DNA from: Spirochaetes bacterium GWF1_51_8
Lineage (GTDB): Bacteria; Spirochaetota; Brevinematia; Brevinematales; GWF1-51-8
Length of the DNA: 56,854 nt
Direction of reading: 5' to 3'
Assembly: GCA_001829415.1 (NCBI GenBank)
Contig: MIBE01000063.1
Coordinates: 1 to 56,854 of the forward strand
Position numbers and translations under genes: made by a program. The notes under the pieces are model-generated. The model saw only the letters and a program-made list of their open reading frames with translations, did no database searches and was not told where the DNA came from. Of this stretch, positions 26,976 to 35,331 are shown piece after piece. Numbering within the stretch: position 1 is the first letter of the stretch; each line of letters begins with the position of its first letter.

Positions 26976-28613
26976 TTACTTTTTCAGGTTTTCAGGCGGG
27001 AGATTCCCGATATTTTTAATATTCTCGTCGATCCAGATAAGCCGTGTCAATATCCATTCCTTTATCTTCATGATCTCTTCATCGTAGGTGATCGGGAGCG
27101 GCTTGGGATTCGGCCACACATACGTCCCGAGAATTTGCCATTTCTGAAAATTCCTCTTCTGCGCCTCGTCCAAGTAAATACTGATATTGTCGATAATAAG
27201 CGCGATATTTTTCCAGTTCAGTACGGTTTTTCTTAATTCGAACCATCGCGCGATCACAGCCTTGACAAACGACGGATCATCGAGGAGCTTCGACGGAAAA
27301 AGCCGGTAAGGAACCCACCACCCCTTCGGATCGTAGCAGTTGTAATAATTGATATTACCCCACGCGAGGTCGTAATCCCACGGGGGCCCGGCGACGATCT
27401 TTCCGAATTTATCCTTATAGTAGTACGTGCTGAATATATACGAGTCGGCGTTCTTCGACAGCATATTGAGGATCATGAGGTCGATAAACTTGGAGACGTC
27501 GAGGTACTTCGCGTAGCCGTTCACGGGGTCGAAGTTTTTCTGGAATAACGCCTCTTCGAACTTGTAAACATACTTCGTGATCCATTTCACCTGAACAGGC
27601 GTCGCCTTTTTCGGCTTCGGGTAGACAAGCATCCATTCCGTCTTGGAATAGGCGCTGAACACAAGCATATCCTCGTCGGGCTTATCCTTCTTGAAAATGT
27701 ATCCGCCCTCAAGCCCCGGAAGCGTGTCAGTGTAAGGATTCATCGTGTGGATATTCACCTTATACGGCGATGGTTTGATCCGTTCGATCATCAGGAAAAG
27801 CCCGAAATAATCGTTGGTAGTAATAGAATCCTTCGTCTGGTCAAGATAAAGCTCGGCGAAAATGGTCCTTGGAGCGTACATCCCTATTTCACGCGCGAGC
27901 TCGTAGGCGAGGAAGTTTCGGATCAGTGTTTTATCCGTGTACGGCCCGTAAAGTACCCATTCCGAGTCCAAAGGCATACCGAGTATCCGGGCATCCACGT
28001 CGTTATTCTTTTTATCGAGCAGTTTGACCGAGTACTGCCCCTTCGGGATTTTCAGGTTCTGGTCGTTGATCTGGGACGAATTTCCGCGGATTTCGATTCC
28101 GATCTTATACCCCCCGCAAAGAAGCGAGTTTCCCGGCTCGCCGCTGCCCCACATATAATTCGTATATGTATTCATACACGCGAGAATCTTCGGATCGTCG
28201 GGAATTTCTTTATCGGCATCGATAAAAATTGTCGGAACCGGCCCGGTCGGCAGCCGGTGGATGAAGATCGAATATGTCTGTTTCTTCTTCCCGGTGATCT
28301 GACCCGCTGTCACATTAAAGCTGTTTTTACCGAATTTCAGGTAGTACGGCCCGTTTGTGTTTTTATCGGAAACGATACTGTTGATCGTCAACTGCGCCGT
28401 CTTCGAGGTCTCGGTGATGAAATACACCGAGAAGACCGAATAGTCCGTCATCATCGCGTATTCCTTTTTTGCAGGATCGAACTTGAGATGGAGAGGATAG
28501 AAGCTATTGTCTCCGACACACTTCATCGAAAGAATTAAGTTCTCTTCCGTGAAGGCATTTCCGTTCAAGAAGAAAATTAAAAATACGGCGGTAATAAGAC
28601 GATTTGATTTCAA
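26976..28613 (-). CDS. CotH-family secreted protein
   Basis: This 545-residue protein has a signal peptide (MKSNRLITAVFLIFFLNGNA). A beta-rich N-terminal segment comes next, then a CotH-type domain. Recognisable CotH motifs are GIEIRGNSSQ (about residue 175), the Leu/Arg-rich LIRNFLAYELAREIG, and SKNADSYIFSTYYYKD followed by PWDYDLAWGN. CotH proteins have an atypical protein-kinase fold; in spore formers they phosphorylate coat proteins, but in other bacteria the role is unknown. Translation appears to start at TTG 28613 after AAGGACTATGAG; no in-frame ATG is near. It would work outside the cytoplasm. Confidence 0.82.
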   Translation of the reverse strand: MKSNRLITAVFLIFFLNGNAFTEENLILSMKCVGDNSFYPLHLKFDPAKKEYAMMTDYSVFSVYFITETSKTAQLTINSIVSDKNTNGPYYLKFGKNSFNVTAGQITGKKKQTYSIFIHRLPTGPVPTIFIDADKEIPDDPKILACMNTYTNYMWGSGEPGNSLLCGGYKIGIEIRGNSSQINDQNLKIPKGQYSVKLLDKKNNDVDARILGMPLDSEWVLYGPYTDKTLIRNFLAYELAREIGMYAPRTIFAELYLDQTKDSITTNDYFGLFLMIERIKPSPYKVNIHTMNPYTDTLPGLEGGYIFKKDKPDEDMLVFSAYSKTEWMLVYPKPKKATPVQVKWITKYVYKFEEALFQKNFDPVNGYAKYLDVSKFIDLMILNMLSKNADSYIFSTYYYKDKFGKIVAGPPWDYDLAWGNINYYNCYDPKGWWVPYRLFPSKLLDDPSFVKAVIARWFELRKTVLNWKNIALIIDNISIYLDEAQKRNFQKWQILGTYVWPNPKPLPITYDEEIMKIKEWILTRLIWIDENIKNIGNLPPENLKK

Positions 28614-28744
28614 CTCATAGTCCTTAGCGTAATATTCTATTTTAACATAAATATCGGAATTTTTAAAGGAAACTCATCTTATATCCATTTCTATTGCGCT
28701 TTTTGTCCGGTAGGATTAAAATATCACCCATTAAGGAGACGACG

Positions 28745-29461
28745 ATGACAAAAAATCCCTCATGGTTCTATAACGAATACGACCTCTCGGGAACGGACTT
28801 CCATAGCGAGAAGGAAGCTCGAAATTACCGGGACAGAATTCTTAAGATTCGCGATACCGCCGGCGAGGCGAAAACTATCGCGGAAACGATCGGCCTGACG
28901 ATCGAACACGAGCTTCTCGATATCGGGGCGGGCCCGGGGCTGATAACGGTCGAGCTCGCAAAGTACTGCCGTCAGACTACCGCCGCCGATATATCCGAAA
29001 TGATGATCGGGCTTGGAAAGGACTATGCCCGCGAGAAGGGTGTGACGAACATCGACTTTATCAAGAGCGGTTTCCTTGAGATCGACAGCTCGAGCAGGCA
29101 ATACGATGTTGTCATAACTCAGCGGGCATTTCACCATATCCCTGACTTCTGGAAGCAGGTCGCGCTCCTTAAGATAAACAAGGTGCTGCGTCCGGGGGGT
29201 GTTTTTTATCTCGACGATGTGATCTACTCGTTTCAGCCCGCGGACTTTACGCAAAACATCGAGGAATGGTTCGAGAGTGTGAAAAAGCTGTTCGGCGAAA
29301 ACAATCTCTATACCGCGGTCAACCATGTCGCAAAGGAGTACTCCTGTTTTACGTGGATGATGGAAGGCATGATCGAACGGGCGGGTTTCACGATTGAGAA
29401 GGCGATCCGCAAGGACAATTTCTTCATGAATTATGTCAGCCGAAAATCCGGGGTAGTTTAA
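28745..29461 (+). CDS. Class I SAM-dependent methyltransferase
   Basis: This 238-residue cytoplasmic enzyme should transfer a methyl group from S-adenosylmethionine. The glycine motif LLDIGAGPGLITVELA binds the cofactor. Motif TTAADISEMM follows, and later LRPGGVFYLDDV marks the post-II region. The start is ATG 28745 behind AAGGAGACGACG; an upstream in-frame ATG at 28694 has no such site. A TAAAAT -10-like hexamer lies about 30 bases upstream. The acceptor substrate cannot be inferred; ubiquinone/menaquinone-type or small-molecule methylation are both possible. Confidence 0.85.
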   Translation: MTKNPSWFYNEYDLSGTDFHSEKEARNYRDRILKIRDTAGEAKTIAETIGLTIEHELLDIGAGPGLITVELAKYCRQTTAADISEMMIGLGKDYAREKGVTNIDFIKSGFLEIDSSSRQYDVVITQRAFHHIPDFWKQVALLKINKVLRPGGVFYLDDVIYSFQPADFTQNIEEWFESVKKLFGENNLYTAVNHVAKEYSCFTWMMEGMIERAGFTIEKAIRKDNFFMNYVSRKSGVV

Positions 29462-29518
29462 CCGTCCCATTCTAACCGCCGACGCGAAAGCAGGAACAAA
29501 TCAATCATGGAGGATCCA

Positions 29519-30142
29519 ATGATAAAAAACGTTTTTCTTCTGATGCTTTTCATCGCCGTTCCGTGTTTTTCGCAGGAACCGGGCAAGCCGGTCGATTTCT
29601 ATCCTCCGGGCGCGAATAAGCCGTCCGGGCTCAACGGATATATTGCCGTGAACGCCAACCTGAACAATCCCGTTTCACCGAGTCTGTTTCTTGGGTTCTC
29701 GTTCGCCGCGCTCCTCAACAGGAACATTCCGCTCGGCCTGACCGGTAATTTCAGGATCGGTAGCGTCCAGTCGTCCCAGTCGCTTCCGGCGGGAATATCG
29801 GCGGTGTACGCCGGACTTGCCTATATAGGCGTATTCTCCGGGTACAGATTTTTCCCTGAAGAACCGGTCGGATTTTCTCTTCTGGGTTCGGTCGGTTACG
29901 GCGGTGTCAATTACAATTATATCGATACAGCGGGAAAATCGTCCTATAGCCAGATTGACGGAAGGCTGATGCTGATTCCCGAGGCGTCGATCGATTTTCG
30001 CCCGTTTCAGTTCCTCGAGATTTCGCTCGGGGCAAAATACCTGTTCTTTCTCGGCAGTGAGCGGGAATTGGGAATCAGTCCCGGCGAATTGAACGGATTT
30101 TCCCCCTTCATCAATATTAAGTTCAATCCGTTTAAAATCTAA
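29519..30142 (+). CDS. Small outer-membrane beta-barrel protein
   Basis: This 207-residue protein has a signal peptide (MIKNVFLLMLFIAVPCFSQ). Alternating strands follow, such as GYIAVNANLNNP, FSLLGSVGYGGVNYNYID and LEISLGAKYLFFL. The end reads FINIKFNPFKI, compatible with an 8-stranded OmpA/OmpW-like barrel. The start is placed at ATG 29519 because GGAGGATCCA precedes it; the ATG at 29507 overlaps that ribosome site. It lies 57 bases after the methyltransferase and may share its transcript. Role unknown. Confidence 0.65.
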   Translation: MIKNVFLLMLFIAVPCFSQEPGKPVDFYPPGANKPSGLNGYIAVNANLNNPVSPSLFLGFSFAALLNRNIPLGLTGNFRIGSVQSSQSLPAGISAVYAGLAYIGVFSGYRFFPEEPVGFSLLGSVGYGGVNYNYIDTAGKSSYSQIDGRLMLIPEASIDFRPFQFLEISLGAKYLFFLGSERELGISPGELNGFSPFINIKFNPFKI

Positions 30143-30147
30143 GCCGC

Positions 30148-30176
30148 TTGACTATTTCGCTCGCTTGAAATACAAT
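30148..30176 (+). promoter_or_regulatory. Promoter of the ankyrin-repeat gene
   Basis: TTGACT (30148-30153) and TACAAT (30171-30176) are separated by 17 bases, each 5 of 6 to consensus. Transcription would start near 30183, past the in-frame ATG at 30181, which supports ATG 30196 as the translational start. Confidence 0.65.
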
Positions 30177-30195
30177 AGTCATGGAGAGTATAAAA

Positions 30196-30891
30196 ATGGA
30201 TATAAATAACGAATTGATTAACGCGTCGATCTCCGGCGATTTGGAACTCATGGCAAAACTGATCGACGAAGGCGCCGAGATCAACTTTAAAAGTTTTTTC
30301 ACTATCGACAAGGGAGAAACCCCGTTGCACAAGGCCTGCGCGTTCGGGCATATCGAGGCGGTGAAGTTCCTGCTCGACAAAGGCGCGAACATCAACGCAA
30401 TCGATAGCGACGGCTATACCCCATTATTCAAGGCGTGTTTTTCAGGCTATCCCCTGATCGTCGACTTTCTCCTGCAAAACGGAGCCGAACTCAAACATAA
30501 AAGCCGTTATGGGGATACGCTGCTCCGCATCTCGGCCGCAGGGGGAAACCTTGAAATCGTCAAGCTGTGGGTGGAAAAGGGGTTCGATGTGAATGTACCC
30601 TGCTACCGGAATATGACCGCTCTTCATACGGCGGCGTGGCGGGGACATACGGAAGTAGTGCGTTATCTTGTAGAGAACGGTGCGCAGCTAGACCTGCGGG
30701 ACAGCGAAGGAAATACCCCGCTTCATCTTGCGGTAAAAAACGAATACCTCGAAACGGCCAAATATCTCATTTCAGTCGGAGCAAACACCGGTATGCGCGA
30801 TGCGGACGGAAACACTCCGGGCGCATTCGCGAGAATGTCCGATAATCCGTTTATGTCCGCGTTATTCCAGAAGGAGCCGCAAACTACATAA
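30196..30891 (+). CDS. Ankyrin-repeat protein
   Basis: This 231-residue cytoplasmic protein consists almost entirely of about six ankyrin repeats of 33 residues. Examples are GETPLHKACAFGHIEAVKFL, DGYTPLFKACFSGYPLIVDF and GNTPLHLAVKNEYLETAKYL. Ankyrin repeats bind other proteins; the partner cannot be read. The start is ATG 30196 with GGAGAGTATAAAA before it, because the promoter predicts a transcript beginning after ATG 30181. No signal peptide is present. It ends four bases before a convergent amidohydrolase gene. Confidence 0.88.
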   Translation: MDINNELINASISGDLELMAKLIDEGAEINFKSFFTIDKGETPLHKACAFGHIEAVKFLLDKGANINAIDSDGYTPLFKACFSGYPLIVDFLLQNGAELKHKSRYGDTLLRISAAGGNLEIVKLWVEKGFDVNVPCYRNMTALHTAAWRGHTEVVRYLVENGAQLDLRDSEGNTPLHLAVKNEYLETAKYLISVGANTGMRDADGNTPGAFARMSDNPFMSALFQKEPQTT

Positions 30892-30894
30892 TCA

Positions 30895-31698
30895 TTACGG
30901 AATATTCAGAAGCCTCTTGGCATTTTGGAAGAAGATCATATTTTCATACATCAGCCCAAGCCCGAGATCGGTGATTTTTTTCCGGGTCACCTCCACGCGT
31001 TCCCATGGAAAATCGCTGCCGAATACGACCTTGTATGCCCCATGTCCGAAGATCAATTCTTTCAATTGCCAGTCCTCAATCTCGGTGCAGAACGATGTAT
31101 CGATATAAACTTCGTGCAGTCCCATCACATAGCTTTCGACCTCATCCCACATCCTGTAACCGCCCATATGCGCGAGTACGATTTTAAGGTCACGGTTCAG
31201 TTCGCGTACCTGCGCGAAACGTTTCGGAGTGCCGTGGACATCCTTAAATGCCACATCCCGCCCGGCATGAAAATGCACGATCAATCCCAAACGGGTGCAT
31301 TCCTCGTATATCTCCGTCATCGACGGATCGTCCGGATAGAACTCCTGGTACTCCGGGTGCAGTTTGATCCCCCGGACTTTATTTTCTTTCAGGAACTCGA
31401 GTTCTTCTGTGATACTGCCGATTTTCTTGTACTTCGGATGCATCGTGCCGAAACTGATTACATCGATACTGCCTTTATTGAACTCAACGATTTTGTGATT
31501 AATACTTTCGACTTGTTCGGGCTTGGTGGCAATAGGAAGATTGATCGAGAAATCGACTGATTCCTGCTGCATATAACGCCTGAGCGAATGGACAGTACCG
31601 TCACCGAAGTAACGGACATTGCCTTCCTCGCCGAGTTTGGTGACCGTCTTGAGCGCGATCTCATCCGGGAAAAAGTGTGTATGAAAATCTATGAGCAT
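30895..31698 (-). CDS. Amidohydrolase-family metal-dependent hydrolase
   Basis: This 267-residue protein is a TIM-barrel amidohydrolase of the PF04909 (ACMSD-like) type. Metal-ligand motifs are FHTHFFPD at residues 5-12, then LIVHFHAGRD, VLAHMGG and FGSDFPWE near the end, giving the His, His, Asp pattern. Family members catalyse hydrolysis or decarboxylation of small molecules; this substrate is unknown. ATG 31698 follows AAGGGTAGCCGC. No neighbouring pathway genes suggest its role. Confidence 0.85.
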   Translation of the reverse strand: MLIDFHTHFFPDEIALKTVTKLGEEGNVRYFGDGTVHSLRRYMQQESVDFSINLPIATKPEQVESINHKIVEFNKGSIDVISFGTMHPKYKKIGSITEELEFLKENKVRGIKLHPEYQEFYPDDPSMTEIYEECTRLGLIVHFHAGRDVAFKDVHGTPKRFAQVRELNRDLKIVLAHMGGYRMWDEVESYVMGLHEVYIDTSFCTEIEDWQLKELIFGHGAYKVVFGSDFPWERVEVTRKKITDLGLGLMYENMIFFQNAKRLLNIP

Positions 31699-31792
31699 GC
31701 GGCTACCCTTTTTAATCCCATTGATTATAAAACAAATATGAAAGTTTTCAAGATTTCATAATGTTTTTAATCTGATAGCCGCCGCCCGCCTG

Positions 31793-33661
31793 TTATAGCT
31801 TCACTAAGGCTGATGCGATCACTTCACCGTTGCTCGCGTCGATCAGTTTCGCGTAGTACACCCTTGTTCCGCCGATGTAGTATATCTTACTCGCGAGAAT
31901 CATGTCCGCGCCGGTAAGCTGTTTGATCTCGTCCGAGCCTTCGACCACCTCTGCGAGCTTCAGTTTGATCTCGCCCAGGATCGCTTCCATCTTCTGCCGT
32001 TCGACCACGGTCATATACTTCGCCTTGATGATGATATCCTCGGTCACGGTCACAATATGCGACGAAAGAGGCTTCAGGTCTTCTTCCTCGATATCCGGCG
32101 GAAGGATCATCACGCTCTTCTTCTCGGACGCCACTCCCGCGGTCTGTTTCATGATCTGCTGGAGCGCATTATCGATACGGCGGTAGATTTCATCGGTGAA
32201 GTTCTTATAATCGTACTCTTTTTTCAACTGCGCGACAAGTCCCTGGTCGGCGAGATTGTAGATTTCGCTTTTAACGTTATCCACGATGATATCGTCGAGC
32301 GAACGGGACTGGTAATTCGCGCCGGTGTGATGGCTGACCATGCCCGGGTCTTCGGGTTTACCGCCGCCTTCGCTTTCGCCCTTTTCGCCGTAAGTCAGGA
32401 AGATAAACTTACCCTTCGACACCTGAGACAAGATGCGGAGATGGACTTCTCCGGTAATATTGAGTTCGCTTGCGCCGATAGTAAAGAACTTGATCTGCTT
32501 CGCGGCGGCCTGTTCGCCCAGATTGGCCATTTTCACTAACGAGTCCACTTTCGCGGGCGCGTCGGTCACAAGGAAAACGAGTTTGACTGCGTCCTTCTTC
32601 CACTTCATATTGAGGACTTTCTCGATCCCGGATACCATATCTTCGGGATAGTCTCCGCCGCCGTTGGCTTCCACATCCATCAGAAACTCGTAGAACGAAT
32701 CGAACTTATCCGTCAACTCGAATTCCTTAGTCAGATAGTCGTCGGTATCGTCCCGGTACAGCACCATCCCGAAACGGGCCTGAATGGAACCCTTGGATAT
32801 TTTTAGGATACGTTCGTTGATCGAAAAAATAGTGTTGCAAAGCTGTTCGATCTCGTCGCCCATACTTCCGGTCGTATCCATAAGAAACACGATATCCACC
32901 GGGATTTTCGCGATTTCAATACGGGCGGTATCCAACACAAACACCGGACGTCCGAATTCCTCGGGAGTGTAATCGAAATCGTAGGTTTTGCCCTGGTAGC
33001 CTATCTTGATTTTCTGGGATTTACCGAGTTCCGACGGGCTGAAGTAATAGAGTATTTCTCCGTCGGCGTAGGTGGTAATACTCTTTCCGGCGATCTTCAC
33101 TTCCGCGCCGAATACCGGCTTGCCGTTTTTATCCGTAACCGCGATCACATTCCGGAAAGGAAGTATTTCCTGGAGTTTATCCACACCCTTCATCTGGGGA
33201 TACTCTTTTTTGTAAGTCTTTATCTCTTTGGTCAGGAAATCGAGATAGTACTGGTACTCCTCGTTATCGTCATGTTCTCCCGCCATCGGGACGTTTTCCT
33301 TATCGAATGTTTTCTCGGGGTCTTTCTTAGGTTCGCTTTTGGGCTTTTCTCCGCCTCCGTCACCGGGAACAACGGTAGTAATTTTACCGTTCTTAATATC
33401 ATCTATACTTATATCGGTCACGATATTTTTTTCGTCTTCCTCGAGCTTCGTTTTTTCCTTATCCTCCTTTTTCCCTATCTCGCCTGTCTGGACAACTGGC
33501 TTTCCGTCGTCTTTATCCTTATAATAGTCTTTTGTAGGCAGCCCATCGGGTTTGGTTATTCCGCCTTCGACACCGCCGCCTTTCGCGGAATTCCCGCATG
33601 AGCCGACGATCACCGATATGAACAGCATCAGTATGCAATAAAGCCCCGTAATCTTTTTCAT
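31793..33661 (-). CDS. Lipoprotein with VWA domain and LpoB/CsgG-like C-terminus
   Basis: This 622-residue lipoprotein has the lipobox VGSC in its signal peptide. In order I see a Lys/Glu/Asp-rich linker (about 40-140), a small beta domain like carboxypeptidase-regulatory folds (165-235), and a von Willebrand A domain (250-440) with an intact MIDAS start DTTGS. A C-terminal 120-residue segment follows, with TVVERQKMEAILGEI and LTGADMILASKIYYIGG, which resembles the CsgG/LpoB-type fold. The combination is unusual and would join metal-dependent protein binding to an envelope activator fold. It follows aroB by 17 bases. Confidence 0.75.
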   Translation of the reverse strand: MKKITGLYCILMLFISVIVGSCGNSAKGGGVEGGITKPDGLPTKDYYKDKDDGKPVVQTGEIGKKEDKEKTKLEEDEKNIVTDISIDDIKNGKITTVVPGDGGGEKPKSEPKKDPEKTFDKENVPMAGEHDDNEEYQYYLDFLTKEIKTYKKEYPQMKGVDKLQEILPFRNVIAVTDKNGKPVFGAEVKIAGKSITTYADGEILYYFSPSELGKSQKIKIGYQGKTYDFDYTPEEFGRPVFVLDTARIEIAKIPVDIVFLMDTTGSMGDEIEQLCNTIFSINERILKISKGSIQARFGMVLYRDDTDDYLTKEFELTDKFDSFYEFLMDVEANGGGDYPEDMVSGIEKVLNMKWKKDAVKLVFLVTDAPAKVDSLVKMANLGEQAAAKQIKFFTIGASELNITGEVHLRILSQVSKGKFIFLTYGEKGESEGGGKPEDPGMVSHHTGANYQSRSLDDIIVDNVKSEIYNLADQGLVAQLKKEYDYKNFTDEIYRRIDNALQQIMKQTAGVASEKKSVMILPPDIEEEDLKPLSSHIVTVTEDIIIKAKYMTVVERQKMEAILGEIKLKLAEVVEGSDEIKQLTGADMILASKIYYIGGTRVYYAKLIDASNGEVIASALVKL

Positions 33662-33678
33662 TTTCGCCTCCTGAAATC

Positions 33679-34791
33679 CTATATTTCAGCGAGATACCTG
33701 AGACCTCCCAACAGCTCATTCTCGGATATCTCGAATGAATATTTTCCGTCTTTTTCCAAAACCGCCCCGATCCCGTTCAGCATCACGGCCTTGATCTTTC
33801 CGGCGACATTTTTCTTGTCGTATCCCGCCGAAACTATCACCTTTCCGGTATCGAGTTTCTTAATTTTACTTGTATATTTTAAAAGTCCGAATCCTTTCAG
33901 CGTCTTCGTCAGCAGGTTCAGATCGGCTAAGGGTAAAGTTCCCCGTTCAGCCGCGATATTCCCTTCCGCCGCCATCCCCATCGCTACCGCGTAACCGTGA
34001 GGGATACCGAACTTGGACACGGCCTCGATCGCGTGGCCGATCGTATGCCCGAAATTGAGGGTTTGCCTGAGCCCGGTCTCCTTCTCGTCAGCCGAAACAA
34101 CCCCGGCTTTAATCGTACAACTCTTTTCCAGCATCCAAATCAGTGTTTCCCGATCCAAGCCTGTGATCGCTTTCCTTGCGGCGGCGATCTTCCTGAAAAA
34201 GTCCGCATCGGTTATCGCCCCATGCTTAATCACTTCGGCCATACCGTTGATAAACTCTTTTTTGGGCAGGGTGCCGAGAAACCCGGTATCGATAATCACC
34301 GCCTTGGGCTGGTTGAACACTCCCATCAGGTTTTTGCCCGCCGGGGTATCGATCCCTGTTTTCCCGCCGACCGAACTGTCCGCCATCGCGAGCAGGCTTG
34401 TCGGCACCTGCACGAACGGTATCCCCCGCAGATAGATGCCCGCGAGAAATCCCGCCATATCGCCGGTCACCCCGCCGCCCACCGCAAACACGAGCGATTT
34501 CCTGTCCAGCCCCGCATCCTGCAGTTCGGCGAAAAGCCTCAAAACGGTCGCGATAGTTTTACGCGATTCGCCCGCCCTATACTCGATAATACGGGCGCCG
34601 CTTCCGAAGGTAACTTTAAATGCAGCAGAATAGAGTTTATTTAAGTGAGAATCCGTGATAACCGCGATTTTCGACGGCTGAAGACGCTCGATTGCATTCC
34701 GCGCCTCTTCCGTGAAAATCCCGTGCCCGATACGGATTTCGTAAGATTCGTCGATAGTCCGGCTGAGCCGAACCGATACGGATACAGACAT
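33679..34791 (-). CDS. aroB: 3-dehydroquinate synthase
   Basis: AroB converts DAHP to 3-dehydroquinate, step two of the shikimate pathway. From ATG 34791 the protein has 370 residues, normal for the family. NAD-binding and active-site motifs are present: GGGVTGDMAGFLAG, VPTSLLAMADSSVGGKTGID, then EVIKHGAI, LNFGHTIGHAIE and HGYAVAMGM with the zinc-binding Glu/His/His. The frame stays open 28 codons further upstream, but that would overlap the ferritin-like gene and matches nothing in AroB. It starts one base after that gene's stop. No other shikimate gene is nearby. Confidence 0.95.
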   Translation of the reverse strand: MSVSVSVRLSRTIDESYEIRIGHGIFTEEARNAIERLQPSKIAVITDSHLNKLYSAAFKVTFGSGARIIEYRAGESRKTIATVLRLFAELQDAGLDRKSLVFAVGGGVTGDMAGFLAGIYLRGIPFVQVPTSLLAMADSSVGGKTGIDTPAGKNLMGVFNQPKAVIIDTGFLGTLPKKEFINGMAEVIKHGAITDADFFRKIAAARKAITGLDRETLIWMLEKSCTIKAGVVSADEKETGLRQTLNFGHTIGHAIEAVSKFGIPHGYAVAMGMAAEGNIAAERGTLPLADLNLLTKTLKGFGLLKYTSKIKKLDTGKVIVSAGYDKKNVAGKIKAVMLNGIGAVLEKDGKYSFEISENELLGGLRYLAEI

Positions 34792-34792
34792 A

Positions 34793-35263
34793 TTATTTGC
34801 CGAGGCTCGCGATATACTTGTCCATGATCGCGACATGACCCTTTTCTTCCTCGATGACACGTTTGATCGCCGCACGCGCTTCTTCTGATTTAGCGTTATC
34901 GTAGATAAACGAATAGAACTGGACTGAAAAGACTTCCTTACTGCGGGCGCTCATGAAGATATCGAGCACTTTATCGATCCCTTTCCATTCGTCCGGGGAT
35001 TGCTCATGGTCGAAAAGCGAAGTATGGTATTGCCGGTCGAGATATTTCCCAATGTCGTCAGAGTCCATATAAGCGTCGTCTTTGAAGTTTTCCTCGAATT
35101 CTTTGAACAACGCGAGGTGCTGAGTTTCCATTGCGGCGAGATCGTTAAACACGCTTTTATGTCCGTCTTCATCCGCAAATTCCATAGCTTTATTGTAGAA
35201 TTCGATGCCCTGCGATTCGAGATTCTGGGCGATTTTGAATACTTCGATCCGGTTCAGACTCAT
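34793..35263 (-). CDS. Ferritin-like diiron protein (rubrerythrin-related)
   Basis: This 156-residue helical protein has paired carboxylate and histidine motifs of the ferritin-like fold. These are an early Glu in LESQGIEFY, then METQHLALF, a third helix with SKEVFSVQFY, and EEEKGHVAIM. They match the E, ExxH, E, ExxH diiron pattern. There is no C-terminal rubredoxin domain, so it is a short rubrerythrin-like or erythrin-type protein, possibly for peroxide handling or iron binding. ATG 35263 follows AAGGAGATAAAG. Its stop abuts aroB. Confidence 0.85.
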   Translation of the reverse strand: MSLNRIEVFKIAQNLESQGIEFYNKAMEFADEDGHKSVFNDLAAMETQHLALFKEFEENFKDDAYMDSDDIGKYLDRQYHTSLFDHEQSPDEWKGIDKVLDIFMSARSKEVFSVQFYSFIYDNAKSEEARAAIKRVIEEEKGHVAIMDKYIASLGK

Positions 35264-35331
35264 CTTTATCTCCTTACGGTTTCTATCACTATGATTTTAA
35301 TGAGTCCGTTGAAAAAGTCAATGGAATCCCG

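Noticed and set aside
27747..28538. Plus-strand open frame of 263 codons
   Set aside because: Lies antisense to the CotH-family gene, with Arg/His/Asp-rich composition typical of shadow frames in this genome.
34792..34875. N-terminal extension of AroB by 28 codons
   Set aside because: It lies inside the ferritin-like gene, has no ribosome site, and AroB proteins begin where ATG 34791 places the start.
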